64,000 bases of DNA from Aplectana chamaeleonis (GCA_029168955.1 JAPDOI010000132.1:1054001-1118000); one strand, 5' to 3'; shown: positions 35,092 to 46,921, numbered from the stretch's first letter. A program made the numbers and translations. The notes: a model not told the origin generated them from the sequence alone.

Positions 35092-35490
35092 AGGCAAGGT
35101 CCGGTCAGATTTAGACACCATCGAAATTCGGGTTAGATAGATTGGGCTGGTCTAGCTGGACACTGTCCAAAATTTTCACAAAGTCTAAGTCCGTATTTCT
35201 GGAGAAAACAGCCTGAAAGTCAGGGATTACGGTATTCGCAGCATGATAATCATGGCTGGAATGACCGATAATTACACAGCACTTTTGAAGAATGCGTGGA
35301 CAAGCGCTAGAATATGGACGATGGCCACACTTTTCTGACTTTTCTGAATCATCGGCTCACGAAAGTAGCTGGAATATTTTGAAGAAGACCGGTTTTATGC
35401 AGTTGTCGCATGGTTCCTTCGGACTACCTGTACCATGAGCACAGATTCAGCGGAAAATCTCAGGATCAAAATTCTGCCCGGACCGTGCCT
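35092..35490. mobile_element. AGGCA/TTAA element with intact TTAA on both sides
   Basis: TTAA (35088-35091) precedes aggcaaggtccggtcag. The right end cccggaccgtgcct precedes TTAA (35491-35494). The interior is unlike the other families. It starts only 20 bases after the piggyBac-like element ends. Confidence 0.8.
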
Positions 35491-35743
35491 TTAAGCAGTC
35501 AAATTAGCTGCTCTGTACCTTGTTTTTGGCTTGCCACAGAACATTTTGACTTCATCTCCTCTGGTCACTGAGTGATTCAGAGTATAAATATCGAAGCATC
35601 ACTACCAAGGCCGCCAATCAATATTGCACCATACAAGCATCAGAGGAGACGTTTCTTCTGAATTCCAGGGTAGATATCTTTAGGATTAGTTTTCTGCTCT
35701 TTAAATGTGGAGTTCCAGAGTATTCTCAGCCTTCTGTGCTTAA

Positions 35744-36204
35744 AGGCAGCATACACGCTCGTAAACGTGATTGAGATAAGTATGGAAATAGAATGGTATG
35801 GGCCAGATTACAACGCCGACGCATTTTGAAGTGTCAAAAACGGCCCACAACGTCGCTACATAAGTTAGAAGTTAGTACCGCCCTGTAATTTCTCGCCCCC
35901 TGTATTTGCCCTTTTCCTGCAACGCAAGGTTGCTGGGTTATATTCACTGTCGGTACTGTTGGTAGGTTGCCTAACAAGTGAATCACACACGTCACTGACT
36001 TCGAAGATGACCCAGCAACCCTGCTTCGGAGCAAAAGAGCAAATACAGGGGGCGCGAAAATACAGGGCGGGGCTAACTTCTAACTTATGTACCGGCATTG
36101 TTGGTCATTTTTGACACTTCAAAATGCGCAGGCATTATGTTGTAAGCCATACGGTTCGATTCACATTGTTATCCCAACCACGTTTACGAGCGTGTAAGCT
36201 GCCT
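35744..36204. mobile_element. AGGCA/TTAA element with CATACACGCTCG ends
   Basis: TTAA (35740-35743) precedes aggcagcatacacgctcgta. The right end acgagcgtgtaagctgcct precedes TTAA (36205-36208). The interior arms share 'tacagggggcg' and 'taacttctaacttatgt'-like blocks. A second, left-truncated copy is at 52325-52801. Confidence 0.85.
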
Positions 36205-36904
36205 TTAATAAAACCTTCCTGATGAAACTCTTCTGTATTTTTTTAATTTTGAGATGTCCCTTTCAATAGCTGGATGGAACGCTGTACACTTGCATTAAAC
36301 CAGCGGTCTTATATAGGTTTCAGACGCTGTTAACAGAACATTTTTTGTCCTTTGTGAATAGCGCTTTCAGTACACGAAATCTGCATACCATTGCTGTTGC
36401 AAAACTAGGGGGGAGCGAATATGTCCTATTGTAGAATTGTCTTTTCTCATCAAGATTATCTGTCCCATTATGTAGACTCTCCGTGAGAGTACTCTCAACA
36501 GATTTTCTTCCTCAAAACCATGCTGGTTCTGAGAAATCTTTGTTAGCATATAGATGTGCTCCTATTTTTTTATATTATACATTTGCTCTTCATAAGTATT
36601 CCTCATAAACAAGCGAGAATAGACAACAAACAAATCGGAGTGAATTAACCGTAATGCATTATGTGCACGTGAGGAATTTCAAATAACGAATCAAATCTTA
36701 TTTCTAAGAACTATAGAAACACCACAGTTTTTCAACAAAAACTATCCTACGATCTAACTTTCACAACAAACTGTTCTATTTTATTCATCCTCTCTAAGCA
36801 TCTCAACAAGAAAGCGGTACAAAAATAAAAAATAGAAAGATATCAAAGGATTTTTTAACAAAAGCCAAAGCATGGTATAATTTTACAACAAAGTATCTAA
36901 TTTC
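36205..36904. other. no gene seen
   Basis: AT-rich sequence; one 60-codon antisense frame without support. Confidence 0.5.
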
Positions 36905-37101
36905 GGCACTATCCTAGACGGGGGGGGGCGCTCAGGATTCAAGTCAGAAATGAGATGAAATAACGATCGGTAATGCTATTAGTCAAAGTATTTTCACAGA
37001 AATTAAATAGCAACAATGATTGATAGCAGTACCGCTTTTTGTTCATTTCTATGGGTAAATCTTGGGTGCCCCCCCCCCCCCCCCCGTCTAGGATAGAGCC
37101 C
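36905..37101. mobile_element. poly-G-tipped MITE, copy 1
   Basis: The left end is ggcactatcctagacgg with a G run. The right end is a long C run then cgtctaggatagagccct. The interior has 'gattcaagtcagaaatgaga' and 'tttctatgggtaaatcttg'. It is about 197 bp. Copies 2 and 3 lie at 39099 and 39519. Confidence 0.85.
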
Positions 37102-37623
37102 TAATTTCATGCATCTTCTCCCAGCATTAGAACAACACAGTTTCACAAATAGTTAACAAGCACAGTAAACAAAACCGACACCTGTATACCAGTGAACAAA
37201 AGTTTACAAGTACGAAACCAAGTTCACTCAAACGCTAACGTCGGACAGGGAACGAGATTCTCAAGCCGTGAAATAGCGTGTTTTGATGTGTCGATTGCGA
37301 CCAACACTACTCATTCTACGACATCATGGAAATTTTTGCTTCCTCGGGGAATTCATTCCTAGACTTCCTTAATTTATTTCAGAAGAGATCATAAGTTACA
37401 TGATAATGTACGTATAAGGAGATTAGAATGACAAAGCATTTTCAATTTAGGCTGTTTCAGTGTGTACAAGCAAAATAAAAGAACATTGTGGTAAATTTTT
37501 CCATGATGCCGTAGAAAGAGCAGTGTTGGACGTAATCAACACACCGAAACACGCTGTTTTACGGCATGAGAATTTCGTTCTATGTCCGACGTTAGCTTTC
37601 GAGTATAGTTCGGGTAACAAGAG

Positions 37624-37745
37624 AAGGGATAGCTGCAGACATCTCAGCAGACTGTGCTGCGTCGTGTGCGCCCACGAGAAATGTGGTGATCGATCGGCGC
37701 ACGCGACAGGCGCGCGACCTGCTGAGTGGTCCGCAGCTATCCCTT
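37624..37745. mobile_element. 122-bp inverted-repeat MITE
   Basis: The ends aagggatagctgcagac and 'gtccgcagctatccctt' are inverted, with 'ctcagcag' and 'ctgctgag' just inside. Open frames on both strands (105-111 codons) span it and its flanks and are not supported as genes. Confidence 0.65.
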
Positions 37746-39098
37746 TTGCGGATACACCCACCATACCAAGTTCGGCCTTCTTGGCTCAGTCTTAATGGTT
37801 GCCTTCGTCGATAATTCTTCATGAGCCTTCTTACAAGTATAACCACTTTCCACCTATTCCTCAAAAATCTTAAACTTCAGAGCTCTTATGAACAGTTAGT
37901 GCACTAAGGATCGGTTGGACACACTCGCTAAACGAGCGATCACAGCACCGTTCTTATAATCGTGAAGACCTCAATATCTACCTTCGTAGCGTATTTGGCG
38001 AAAGCTATAGACCATATAACTCTCCGCATTTGTACTGTGACCACTACCAAAACACACTGCTGCAGTTCGCGGGAGCGGTCTAGGGAGTCAAAGGAGCCTG
38101 AGTAAGAGTGCTGGCTTCTACCGCTGATTTTTTAAAACTCTAAATCAGAATGAATTTTACTCCTTCACCGCATTCAGTCCTTTATTCCGCTTCTGAGCAG
38201 AATCTAGCGGACCGTCAACTCGCTTTTCTTTTGCAGCCACACTCTGCAGCCCGCTATGACGACGTTCACTCTCGACATAAACGGAATCGCAAATATTATA
38301 GCTCCTTCTTTGCTTGGCCTGAAACGACGTTTCAGCAGCTTAAGATACTGAGTCTAAACCTGTGAATCTCTGCGTTTTTAATGAATTTTTTTCGAACAGC
38401 CTGCAAAGGATTGACGTGAGGATAACTGGCCTGTAATTTTTGGGTTAAGATTCTGGTTTTTTCGAAATTGGTGTGCATCAAACATATGAAAAATACCCCG
38501 ATTATGAAAAATACCCGATGGTCTAGTACTCTTAGGTGGGTCGTATAATCGGAAAGAGTACCAACTACTCTTTTTTTTGCAGTAACGTGAGCTTTGGGTC
38601 CACCTAGCATAAGCAAAAAGAATGAAAACGACAAAAAAACCGGCAAGAAGTGTGTTGAAATTCCGTGGTCTAGTCGGCCCATTGGATTACTTTGCCCACA
38701 TCGTCATAGAGTTGTCGTTTCGAAGAGATTATCCCAGCTCAAGAGATTTTCACAAATTAGGTTTAGTTTTGATGTTCTACATAATACTGACTCCTAATGA
38801 AAAATTAAGCAACCTTCATCATTGTAAAGAAGAAAATGAGCAATGACGAAAAGCATAAACGCAGGATAATGAGTATTAGGGCAACAACGAAAGAATTTAA
38901 GGAGAATGCGCGCTCCATTGCAAATCTTCAGCGCCATACGGTCTGCAGGAAACTCCTCCAAATTTCAATCCTCACAAAATTGAATGAGGGCAGCTAATAA
39001 TTTCAGAAATGTCCAAGAAATATGCATCGCGATGTAAAAGAGACTCGTCCGCGAGAAGGTGCGCGCGCCATTCGCTTTCAGGCCCTTCCCATATCATA
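37746..39098. other. no gene seen
   Basis: Several open frames of 65-116 codons on both strands, without motifs or splice partners. Confidence 0.45.
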
Positions 39099-39303
39099 GG
39101 GCACTATCCTAGACGGGGGGGGGGCACTCGGGACTTAAGTCAGAAATAAAGTGATTGGTAACGCTACCAATCGAAGTATTTCTATAGAATTTTATTAGCA
39201 ACAATGCTTGATAACAATAGCAAGCATCTTTTATCAGGATTCTCGTTGATTTTTGTGAGTAAATCTTGGATGGCCCCGTCTCCCTCGTATAGGATAGACC
39301 CTA
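39099..39303. mobile_element. poly-G-tipped MITE, copy 2
   Basis: The left end is gggcactatcctagacgggg; the right end is a worn 'cctcgtataggatagaccct'. The interior matches copies 1 and 3 ('ttggtaacgctaccaatc', 'gcaacaatgcttgataac'). Confidence 0.8.
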
Positions 39304-39518
39304 TCAAAGTGCCTCTCCGGGCGCATCCCCTCCGCGCATCTCGCTCATTCAAAATTTCCCTAAAAAAGAGGAGACCACTATTTCAACCATTTTCTCGTAT
39401 TTTTCCATTGTTTCCTTACTAGTATCATAGTAAAGCCAGCACCTAGCAACCCTATTCCGCTGGAAACTTGAAGAGAATCTCCGTGAACACTGCCTTTGAA
39501 AGAATTTTTTAACACGAC

Positions 39519-39720
39519 CCAGTAATATCTCAGACGGGGGGCACTTAGGATTCAAGATAGGAATGAAATGAGCCACCGATTGGTAACGCTATCAATCTCT
39601 ATAGAGTTTTCATTGCAACAATTTCTGACAGCAGTGTCAAGCATCTTTGATGAGATGAGAGTTTTTCTTCATTTCTATGAATGAATTTTGAGTGCCCCCA
39701 CCGTCTAGGATAGAACCCAG
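39519..39720. mobile_element. poly-G-tipped MITE, copy 3
   Basis: The left end is cagtaatatctcagacgggg; the right end is 'ccccaccgtctaggatag' then aaccc. The interior shares 'gattggtaacgctatcaatc' and 'cttcatttctatgaatg' with copies 1 and 2. A worn fragment may lie at 42062-42260. Confidence 0.8.
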
Positions 39721-40170
39721 GACTCCGGAGGTGGTCAATCATAATTGCGATTTCTGCCAGGAGCACGGAAACGGTTGCTACCAAGTTTGCGTTGGAGTAA
39801 GTTGGAAAAGAGTTAGTGAAGTTTTATCTCTTCGGGCATGTATTGCAGGGACATGACATTGGACGGCCAGCCAGAGAATCAATGACAACAGGAGAAGAAT
39901 CAGGATTGGAGACAACGAGTAAAGGGTGAACGGTTCTACCGCAATTGGGGGAGGTGGTAAGGGTTCAAGGGTTTTTTGAAAAAAAAAAGCTAAACTTCGA
40001 TGTGTGGCGCGTATGTGCATCTTCTTATTGAAACAAGAGCGGATTGCGCCAGGTACACAGTTGATGGCTGTAAAATAAACTCCACCACACTTTTTGAAAA
40101 TATTAATTGCTTAGCTGTAAGAAAACGAGGATAAGTACTGCTGCTACAGCCTCTATGTAGCCTCTTGCTA
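39721..40170. other. no gene seen
   Basis: No supportable exon or repeat was recognised. Confidence 0.45.
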
Positions 40171-40315
40171 AGGGCTTAGAAGCTGATTAGAGTCCTACCG
40201 CTCAAAGGCGCTGCAGCATACAAAGTAGGAGTGTCGATCATGCGTGGCCTCATGATCGATTCCCCTCCACTGCGTGCTGCCACACCTTCAAGCGGTGGAA
40301 CTCTAATCAGCCCCT
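40171..40315. mobile_element. 145-bp inverted-repeat MITE
   Basis: 'gctgattagagtcctaccgc' pairs with 'gcggtggaactctaatcagc', with a central palindrome around tcatgcgtggcctcatga. It abuts the next element directly. Confidence 0.7.
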
Positions 40316-40318
40316 TGA

Positions 40319-40804
40319 AGGCAGTGTTCACGATAAGAATCGTTTTTCTGCTTTTCTGCGAATATTGAAGACGGTCCCATGCTGATTCCAATGATGTTTT
40401 TAAAATCGTACAAGATCCTCTAGGAACGGAGTTATGAACCCTCAAAAAATGAGCTAGGGAAGCATGGTGGACGAGTTGTCCGAAGCTTGTAACTTCCGTG
40501 TTTTGCAGCCGATATATGCGAGCTGATCTGAGTAAAGAGAGAAGTCGGGAATAAAGAGAAGAACGAGACTTTTGATCGGAAACCTTCGCTCATCTCACAA
40601 TCTCGAGCATTCATTTGTTCACGTCGGTGGGCGTTGAAAGTGCATCTGGGGTGTGACGAGCTGACGGGTGTCCAACTTTGGGGCCGTAGGGGACCCCTCC
40701 GAGCTCATTTTTCTAAATTTTTTTAACGTTAGGGTTGCGCTAGGCCCCGCAGCTGCCGATCTCCACCAAAAAATCAGACATGGTTTTTATCGAGGACACT
40801 GCCT
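40319..40804 (-). mobile_element. AGGCA/TTAA element, full copy
   Basis: The left end TTGA-aggcagtgttcacgataag and the right end 'tttttatcgaggacactgcct' then TCAA define it. The interior has 'tggtggacgagttgtccga' and 'gtgtgacgagctgacggg', which closely match 46409-46896. Confidence 0.8.
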
Positions 40805-42283
40805 TCAAAAGAACGCTGGGAGTGCGAACAGGTTTTCTATCAATGCATTTTTACTGATAAGCCGATAATAATTTACATGACGGATAAAATTGGTGTTTAA
40901 TTCAGAGCGCGAGCACCTCCGACATAAACTCGCTTGCGACCCCGTAAGAGACTCGGGAAACTTAGGATCGGAAGGTCGCCAATTCGGAGAATCTTTAGGC
41001 AGAGCTCGAAATTGGAGATGGCGTTAATCAACGCGTGTTGTTGCGTCGCAGTGTCGCCAGGCGACGACGGCTCCGACGCAACCTTGACCACATGATCAAA
41101 CAAGCGGTACATACGAGCCATGCTAACATGGGGGTTCGACCGATTCACTCCAGTGTCAAGGGGAATCCTCGGACTCTGCCTTTGAGTTGGGGGGGGGGAA
41201 GGGTTGCGAGTGCCTGCACTTCCCTGCTCTTGCACCAACATGATCGCTCTATCCTGGGAGCAGGCAAGGCGGAGCATTCGCACTTTGATTGATTTTTGAT
41301 GAGAACCTGGTTAGGGCCAGGTGCGTGCATAGCGGTTGGCAAGCCCCGTGGCGTGTTCGGCGGTATCGATTGTGTCTCGTGGTTTTAGCATCCCGTTCAG
41401 TGACCCCGTTCGCAAAGCGGGGAGCATCGCGTTCAGCGTCGGAGGGTTGCCCCGTTCCTTTCTGTGACGTCATCAATGTTTTAGCATCCCGTTCACTCAA
41501 CCGTTCTTGACGGCGCTCATTAATGTTGTTTTCCATTAACGGGATACTCAAAGCCTTCGCTAACGATAGCTGTCAGAGATGGAGTTCCGGGGTGCTATCG
41601 TCGCATGGGGGGAAGGTGGCATTATGGTACTTCGCCTCTTCCATTTTTCCGCGCCGTCGCAGAATTCGAACATCAACGGGGTTTTCCTTTCTTCAAAATT
41701 TCTGAGACAACACCAGTCATAGCGATATTGAGTGTCTGATGATAAAGTTTTCAGCGTTGATCAATCCGCCTTGGAATGTGTCACATATTCGACTTCCACT
41801 CAGAATCGTAGAGACTCTTAAATGTGTATTGGGCTTATTTAACGATTTGGGGGCAGCTCGTATTGAAATCGATGTTCTTATCCACCCAGACAAGTCTGGT
41901 ATCAGCTTACCGATTCCGGATGTATAAAGGATTTGCGCGAAGATCGATCACTCGATCGTTTGCGTGAGAGTGGCACCTAATTTTATTACCCTATGCGCGC
42001 CTCCTTACAAGTATTTATTATCAGATATTTTTCTTTATATTTCTGAAAGAAGTTCAAATGCTCCCCGTCTGAGATAATGCTCAAAAAGGGCACACTGAAA
42101 AATCTGTCCATAATCCCTAGTTGTAAGAGGGCACACAAGATTTAAGATGGAAAGAGAAGAATTTCTAGTTGCTTGCACTAGCAGTGACATTGAAATCATA
42201 CTTATGAAGCCAAATTTTCAGTAATTTCTACATATAAATAGATCCAAAGTGCCCACATTTGCTATACTACTCCTGTTGATTTT
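40805..42283. other. no gene seen; repeat fragments
   Basis: A direct repeat 'ttttagcatcccgttca' occurs at about 41384 and 41478. The 41770-41825 block resembles 25570-25625. Open frames at 40897-41283 (antisense, 128 codons) and 41739-41927 lack support. The 41739 frame overlaps the dispersed repeat. Confidence 0.45.
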
Positions 42284-42464
42284 TCGAGGAGCGTTTCAAG
42301 AACGTTACCACGATACCGCGGAAAGGGAATGGTCGCCATGGTACCCATTCCATGACCAATGTCGTCTCTGATGTCTATTATCTATATACAAAATATTTTC
42401 GCGGCACCGTGGTTACATTTGAGTGGGATGTTTACTATGGAGTCACTCTTGGAACGCATCTCAG
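42284..42464. mobile_element. MITE ending at a predicted splice acceptor
   Basis: The ends 'gaggagcgtttcaagaacg' and 'cactcttggaacgcatctc' are imperfect inverted repeats, related to 30036-30192. The final bases 'catctcag' form the best acceptor for the exon starting at 42465. The 5' third of the open frame across this point is therefore element-derived. Confidence 0.55.
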
Positions 42465-45400
42465 ATCGGGTGAAGCACCTTTAAAGCGAACTATCGCGCA
42501 TCCAAGAGTTGATTCTTCCAGCCGCGCGTCATCACCACTTGCACGACGACTGAAGCAGCAGCGAATTCAGAGAGAGGAGAGTATGATAATGCAGGAGGAA
42601 GAGATAGAGCGACAACGCCAACTACAGAAAAAGTCAAAAGCTGAGAAGGAACGGGACAGGACGATATCGACCACCACCAGCTCCTTCAATGAGACCTCAG
42701 CGCAATCCAATCAGACGCGAGAGAAGTCATCAGCTGAAGAAACCGACTCTACGAAGAGAAAAAAGAAAGAGAAAAGTCAATTGCAGATTGACGAAGGTGC
42801 AGCTCTAAGGGAAATGAGCAAGGTGAGAGATGACCTTGCGCTACTTATTTTGAAGGCTTGTTCATCGGATGCAAGAAGGGGAGGCATCTGGGAGCAGTTC
42901 TGTTGGTACACGTGATACGCTATTGTATTCACGTCGTTGCTAGGCCAGTCGAACCGCTCTTGGGGCCTTCTCTCATTGCTCTCGATCGACAAGCCGCAGA
43001 CCCGATTATAAGGTTCAGCTTATGGAAAGTTGTCACTATAGCGCGCAGGCGGTAAACCAGGTTAGGAGTACACTGCATTTTTTGACACGAATTCGCGGAG
43101 CTTATGCCAATCACACATACAAGACACTATGACACTCAGTCTTCGCTTGTACAAATTAGGATGCTTCCTCATTCCCTTAAGGCATCGTACGCGCTGAAAA
43201 CCATGTTCTATTTCTTCCATAATTTTTGAGTGGGTGCATCCCCTAGCGAATTAAAATGGCAAAAGAGTCTTTTGAAAGCCGCAATTTGCGAAGAGAGCCG
43301 AGGTCGAAAGCAGACCACAGTTAATTATTGCCACATCAATTTTTTGAACAGTTACGCTGGATCGCGAGGAATTCCATCTTTATACGGCCGGCAGAAATTT
43401 GTGCCAGATGACTGGCGGAGGGTAGGCCTTTTTTTGACGAGATATGGGGCATTTGACGTCCCATATATATCTACACAAAAGTGTCTGGTGATCTGAAAAA
43501 TTCCCCCTTCGTCCTCTGACGAATCCAAACAACGAATCAGACACGAAACACGGTGAGTGATTTTTAGCGCGTGTGATGCCTCTGAGACATCAGTGCGACA
43601 AAGATAGTGTTTCTTTCTTCTCTATTTATAGTGGAGTCCACCAAGAGTGTCTCATTTACTTTTCAATGAGAAGCGGTCGATTGGAGATCAATGAACATGA
43701 AACTCATTGCAGCACAACCGCTCTCGCTCCATCGGTGTCGAGCGTGCTGGTATGGGATTCATGCACATTGATCAATAACCGACCGCTTCTTATTGATAAG
43801 TAGGGTGCGTCCGAATGAGAATGGCGGCCCATGCGGCCGGCGTGCTTGGCAGGCGGCCGTCGCGTTCGCCGCTCTCGGACGAGCATGCGAAAAGTCCCCA
43901 CCGTCATTGACTACGAACGGTGCCGGCACCGGCTGGCAGCAAGCACTGCGCCGATCAATCAGCTCTGTAGACGGGGGTAGAGGGGGCGGCCGTCTGTGAA
44001 ATCCAACACTCGTCCGAGGGCGGCACATGCGACGGCCGCCTGCCGAGCACGCCGGCCGCGTGGGCCGCCATTCTCATTCGGGCGCACTTTAAATGAGACA
44101 CTCTTGGTGGACTCCACTATAAGTGATTTTAGTCGGGGCCGGCTGATGAAGAAAGTAGTACGAACCTTTCATTGCGGTATCACTACTTGTGTCCTACTAT
44201 CTACTTGTGGTATCCCTCATTTTTCCCGAAACATCTATATCCTACTTGTGGTATCACTCATTTTCCCAACTGATTGGGACCAACTATACTCTGGAGTATT
44301 TCTTAGAGTGGTTTAAAATTTCAGTGGCTTTGTAGGTGATAAAAAGGAACTCGAGTCGAGTTACAGAATTTTCTTAGTTGGGTGAGGACATTTATTTGTG
44401 ATCAGGCGATTTCTAGGAAGGCTTTTTTTGCGAATTACTTGCAGTTTTGAGTACGAATCTGGGGTGGAAGGAAATACGTTTCTTAGCGCGGGATAACCGC
44501 CAACTTTCTGACGCGATTTCAGCGGGCGGGTTAGGTTGGGGTTGGGCAGGGTTTGGGGCGTCGGCGCGTTTGTTGATTGCTCTGCGAGTGCTGGAGATAA
44601 TCAATAATTAGTGTCTCAGCGGGGTTTTGGCTGCCCCATCCCATTATATAAGATTGACAAGGGAACGATTTCTGAGTGCTGCCCCAACCGTTTTTCAGCC
44701 CTCGCCCTGCTATCATCAAACGCGCCGACGTCCCAAACCCTGCCCAACCTCAACCTAACCCGCCGCGTACGTGCATGCCGCCCCAGAGGGGTGGTAGTAA
44801 ATAAATAGGCCTAGAAACGCGACATAATTACCAGCTGACAAACATGGAAAAAGTGTATCCAAAACTCGAAATGAGTGAAAGATAGTGAGGAGTATAACCA
44901 TAAAAACAAAATACTTTTCAAAAATTCGAAGAGAGTCAGCAGAAGGTAGGGGGAAGTCCATGCATACTTGCCTCTCCTTACAACCAGCTCGCGTGCTGCC
45001 TGTCAATCTATACGCAAAATCAATGGCTGACTTCACGAGTGAGCATGTTGTCGTCGGTCAGCATCAAGGGAGTGCTCACGGGCACGTCTATATTACATAG
45101 ATGCGTGCCACAATGCAGACGCGCAAAACATCAGAAGTTCCTCCGTTACCCACTACATGGACTTGAATCTGGTTCTAAGCTCATTGAGTCGTGGCGCAAA
45201 GTGAAAACGACCTTCCCGATTCTGCACTCAGACTTAATCTGACTTCAGATGTACCGAGACCTTCTCGAAAGATTTGAAGAGCTCCGTCAGAAGCAAGATT
45301 CTCAGGTGAGCAGCGAATATTTAGAATGAATAGTCTTCTTACTTCGCAACATTTTATGATGGGGTTGGTTGCAGATGCATGCCGAGGCCGATAGCACCCG

Positions 45401-45656
45401 ATTACGACGAATGGCCAGAAGTGATCCAACTGTCAAGGAAGCCTTGCATGATGTTATTGACGCCATCAAAAAAGCACAGCAGGATTTCAAAACTTGCGCG
45501 GTTGAGCAGTCCATTCGTCGATTTGGCGGCTACAACTTACGATTAACTCCCGAATTTCAGGGACTTGCTGGAACTCTACTGCCAAATTCAACATTCCATG
45601 AACGTGAACTCGGACACATACTACTTGAGTTGGAATGTGCTGCCGTTCTAGAGTAA
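42465..45656 (+). CDS. unrecognised charged coiled-coil protein, 3' part
   Basis: I do not recognise the family. Three exons join in phase 0: about 42465-42822, 45249-45305 and 45375-45656. Both recognised introns are GT-AG (AAG|GTGAGA to cttcag; CAG|GTGAGC to ggttgcag). The product is at least 231 residues. Exon 1 has a basic segment (RRLKQQRIQREES), a Glu/Gln/Lys-rich likely coiled coil (EEEIERQRQLQKKSKAEK), a Ser/Thr-rich linker and a KRKKKEK cluster that could be a nuclear signal. Exons 2-3 give a helical stretch (MYRDLLERFEELRQKQDSQ) and a less charged C-terminus ending AAVLE. No start codon is assigned. The first exon might instead start at a second acceptor near 42521 (gattcttccag), and upstream exons may be missing. 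The large first intron is filled with transposable elements. Confidence 0.6.
43181..43581. mobile_element. TTAA-flanked element with GGCATCGTACGCGC ends
   Basis: CTTAA-ggcatcgtacgcgctgaaa on the left and 'tttttagcgcgtgtgatgcct' on the right. The interior differs from the 3276/6885 family. It lies within the first recognised intron of the coiled-coil gene. Confidence 0.7.
43663..43798. mobile_element. 136-bp MITE, copy in the coiled-coil gene intron
   Basis: The ends 'tcaatgagaagcggtcg' and 'cgaccgcttcttattga' are inverted. The interior has 'ctcattgcagcacaac' and 'tcggtg.cgagcg'. The second copy is at 58675-58810. Confidence 0.8.
43803..44089. mobile_element. GC-rich MITE with GTGCGTCCGAATGAGA ends, copy 1
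   Basis: 'ggtgcgtccgaatgagaatg' is inverted as 'cattctcattcgggcgcac'. The interior arms contain 'ggccgcctgccgagcacgcc' and its inverse. Copy 2 is at 57029-57281 in the acyltransferase gene. The open frames on both strands are palindrome by-products. Confidence 0.85.
44522..44765. mobile_element. inverted-repeat element with GGGCGGGTTAGGTTGGGG ends
   Basis: The left arm gcgggttaggttggggttgg, then 'gcagggtttgggg', is inverted at 44725-44762. A related fragment lies at 25751. It is in the first recognised intron of the coiled-coil gene. Confidence 0.75.
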
Positions 45657-46404
45657 CTTGAAACTGTTTACATTAGGAGAAGCGATTTTGTATGTCATAG
45701 ATAAAAGACATTATTGAAATGCTGTTGTCTTCAGTTTTCAGTTGTCTTCAGTTCAGCGTCTTTGTGTTTATGCAGTCGGAAATCAAGCGACCTCGTAAGC
45801 ATACGGCTATGAATGCGCATTGGTTTTTGGTCATCCAAAGGACGTCGCTATTGTGCTTATCGAGACTAGTCCAAATTTCTTTATCCTATGAGGAAACTGG
45901 CGAAGCGGCCGGTATTTGTGAGCCTCATACAATTAAGACTCATCTAGGCTAGATGCCGATCAGCATTCGTTTTTCTCACCATAACCGGATGGAACAAAGA
46001 CGTTCTCCAGTGAACGGTTTCGAAACGCATTTAATCTCGCACCTCCGCCATTGGGCGAGAATCATTTGTGCTTTCCCATCCTACATTTGCTTCCAGAGCC
46101 TCAAATTGTTCTACTGCAGTGAATTTCTATTCCATCTTTTCTTGACATAGAACCTTGCGAGTTGATTTTCAAGCGCATGACAAGTTGATTTCCATTCAAA
46201 GTCTTCAACAGAGGTTGAATACAGCTCAGAAGATCACTGCTCTCCACCCGACTGCCATTTAGCCTGCATCTCGCTTTCCTCGTTACCTCGTTACCGTTCC
46301 CTATATTTTTGATGTGCTCTCGTTCCACTGCCCACCGGAGAGCGAATCGGTGAATCAGGGGCAAGCGTTTCACACACCGCAGTCCACAATGACATCTCTA
46401 TCAC
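45657..46404. other. 3' flank of coiled-coil gene; no further gene seen
   Basis: The variant signal 'gataaaag' about 45 bases after the stop might serve polyadenylation. Short frames beyond it have no support. Confidence 0.4.
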
Positions 46405-46408
46405 CTAA

Positions 46409-46896
46409 AGGCACAGTCGAACCTCAGAATCGTTTTCCTGTTTCTCTACCTATCTTGAACGCTGCCCCTTGCTGATTTCAATGATAACTCTGGAATCGTA
46501 CAAGACCTCCCAGAAGCGGAGTTATGGCCCCTCAAAAATTGAGCTACGGAATCATGGTGGACGAATTGTCCGAGGCTTGTAACTTCCGTCTTTTGCAGCA
46601 GATGTATGCGAGCTGACCTGAGTAAAGAGAGAAGTTGGGAATAAAGGGAAGAACGAGGCTATTGATCGGAAACCATCGCTCAACTCACAATCTCGAGCCT
46701 TCATTTGTTCACGTCGTTGGGGGTGGAAAGTGCATCTGGGGTGTGACGAGCTGACGGGTGTCCAACGTTGGGGCCGTGGTGGACCGTTCCGAGCTCATTT
46801 TTCTTAGTTTTTTCAACGGTACGGTTGCGTTAATCCCCGCAGCCGCCGATCTCCACCGAAAAAAAACAGACATGGCTTTTATCGTGAACACTGCCT
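46409..46896 (-). mobile_element. AGGCA/TTAA element, full copy
   Basis: CTAA-aggcacagtcgaacctcag on the left, and 'ttatcgtgaacactgcct' then TTAA (46897-46900) on the right. The two ends are of different terminal subtypes (CACAGTCC and CAGTGTTCACG), so it may be a hybrid. Confidence 0.75.
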
Positions 46897-46921
46897 TTAA
46901 AGCAATCTTCCGTAAAACTAC

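Larger units (their letters stand above)
43628..44122. mobile_element. outer palindrome carrying two inserted MITEs
   Basis: The arms tatagtggagtccaccaaga, then 'gtgtctcattta', and their exact inverse lie at the two outer ends. Between them are only the elements 43663-43798 and 43803-44089. Without these the outer element would be a bare hairpin of about 66-70 bp. Confidence 0.8.
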
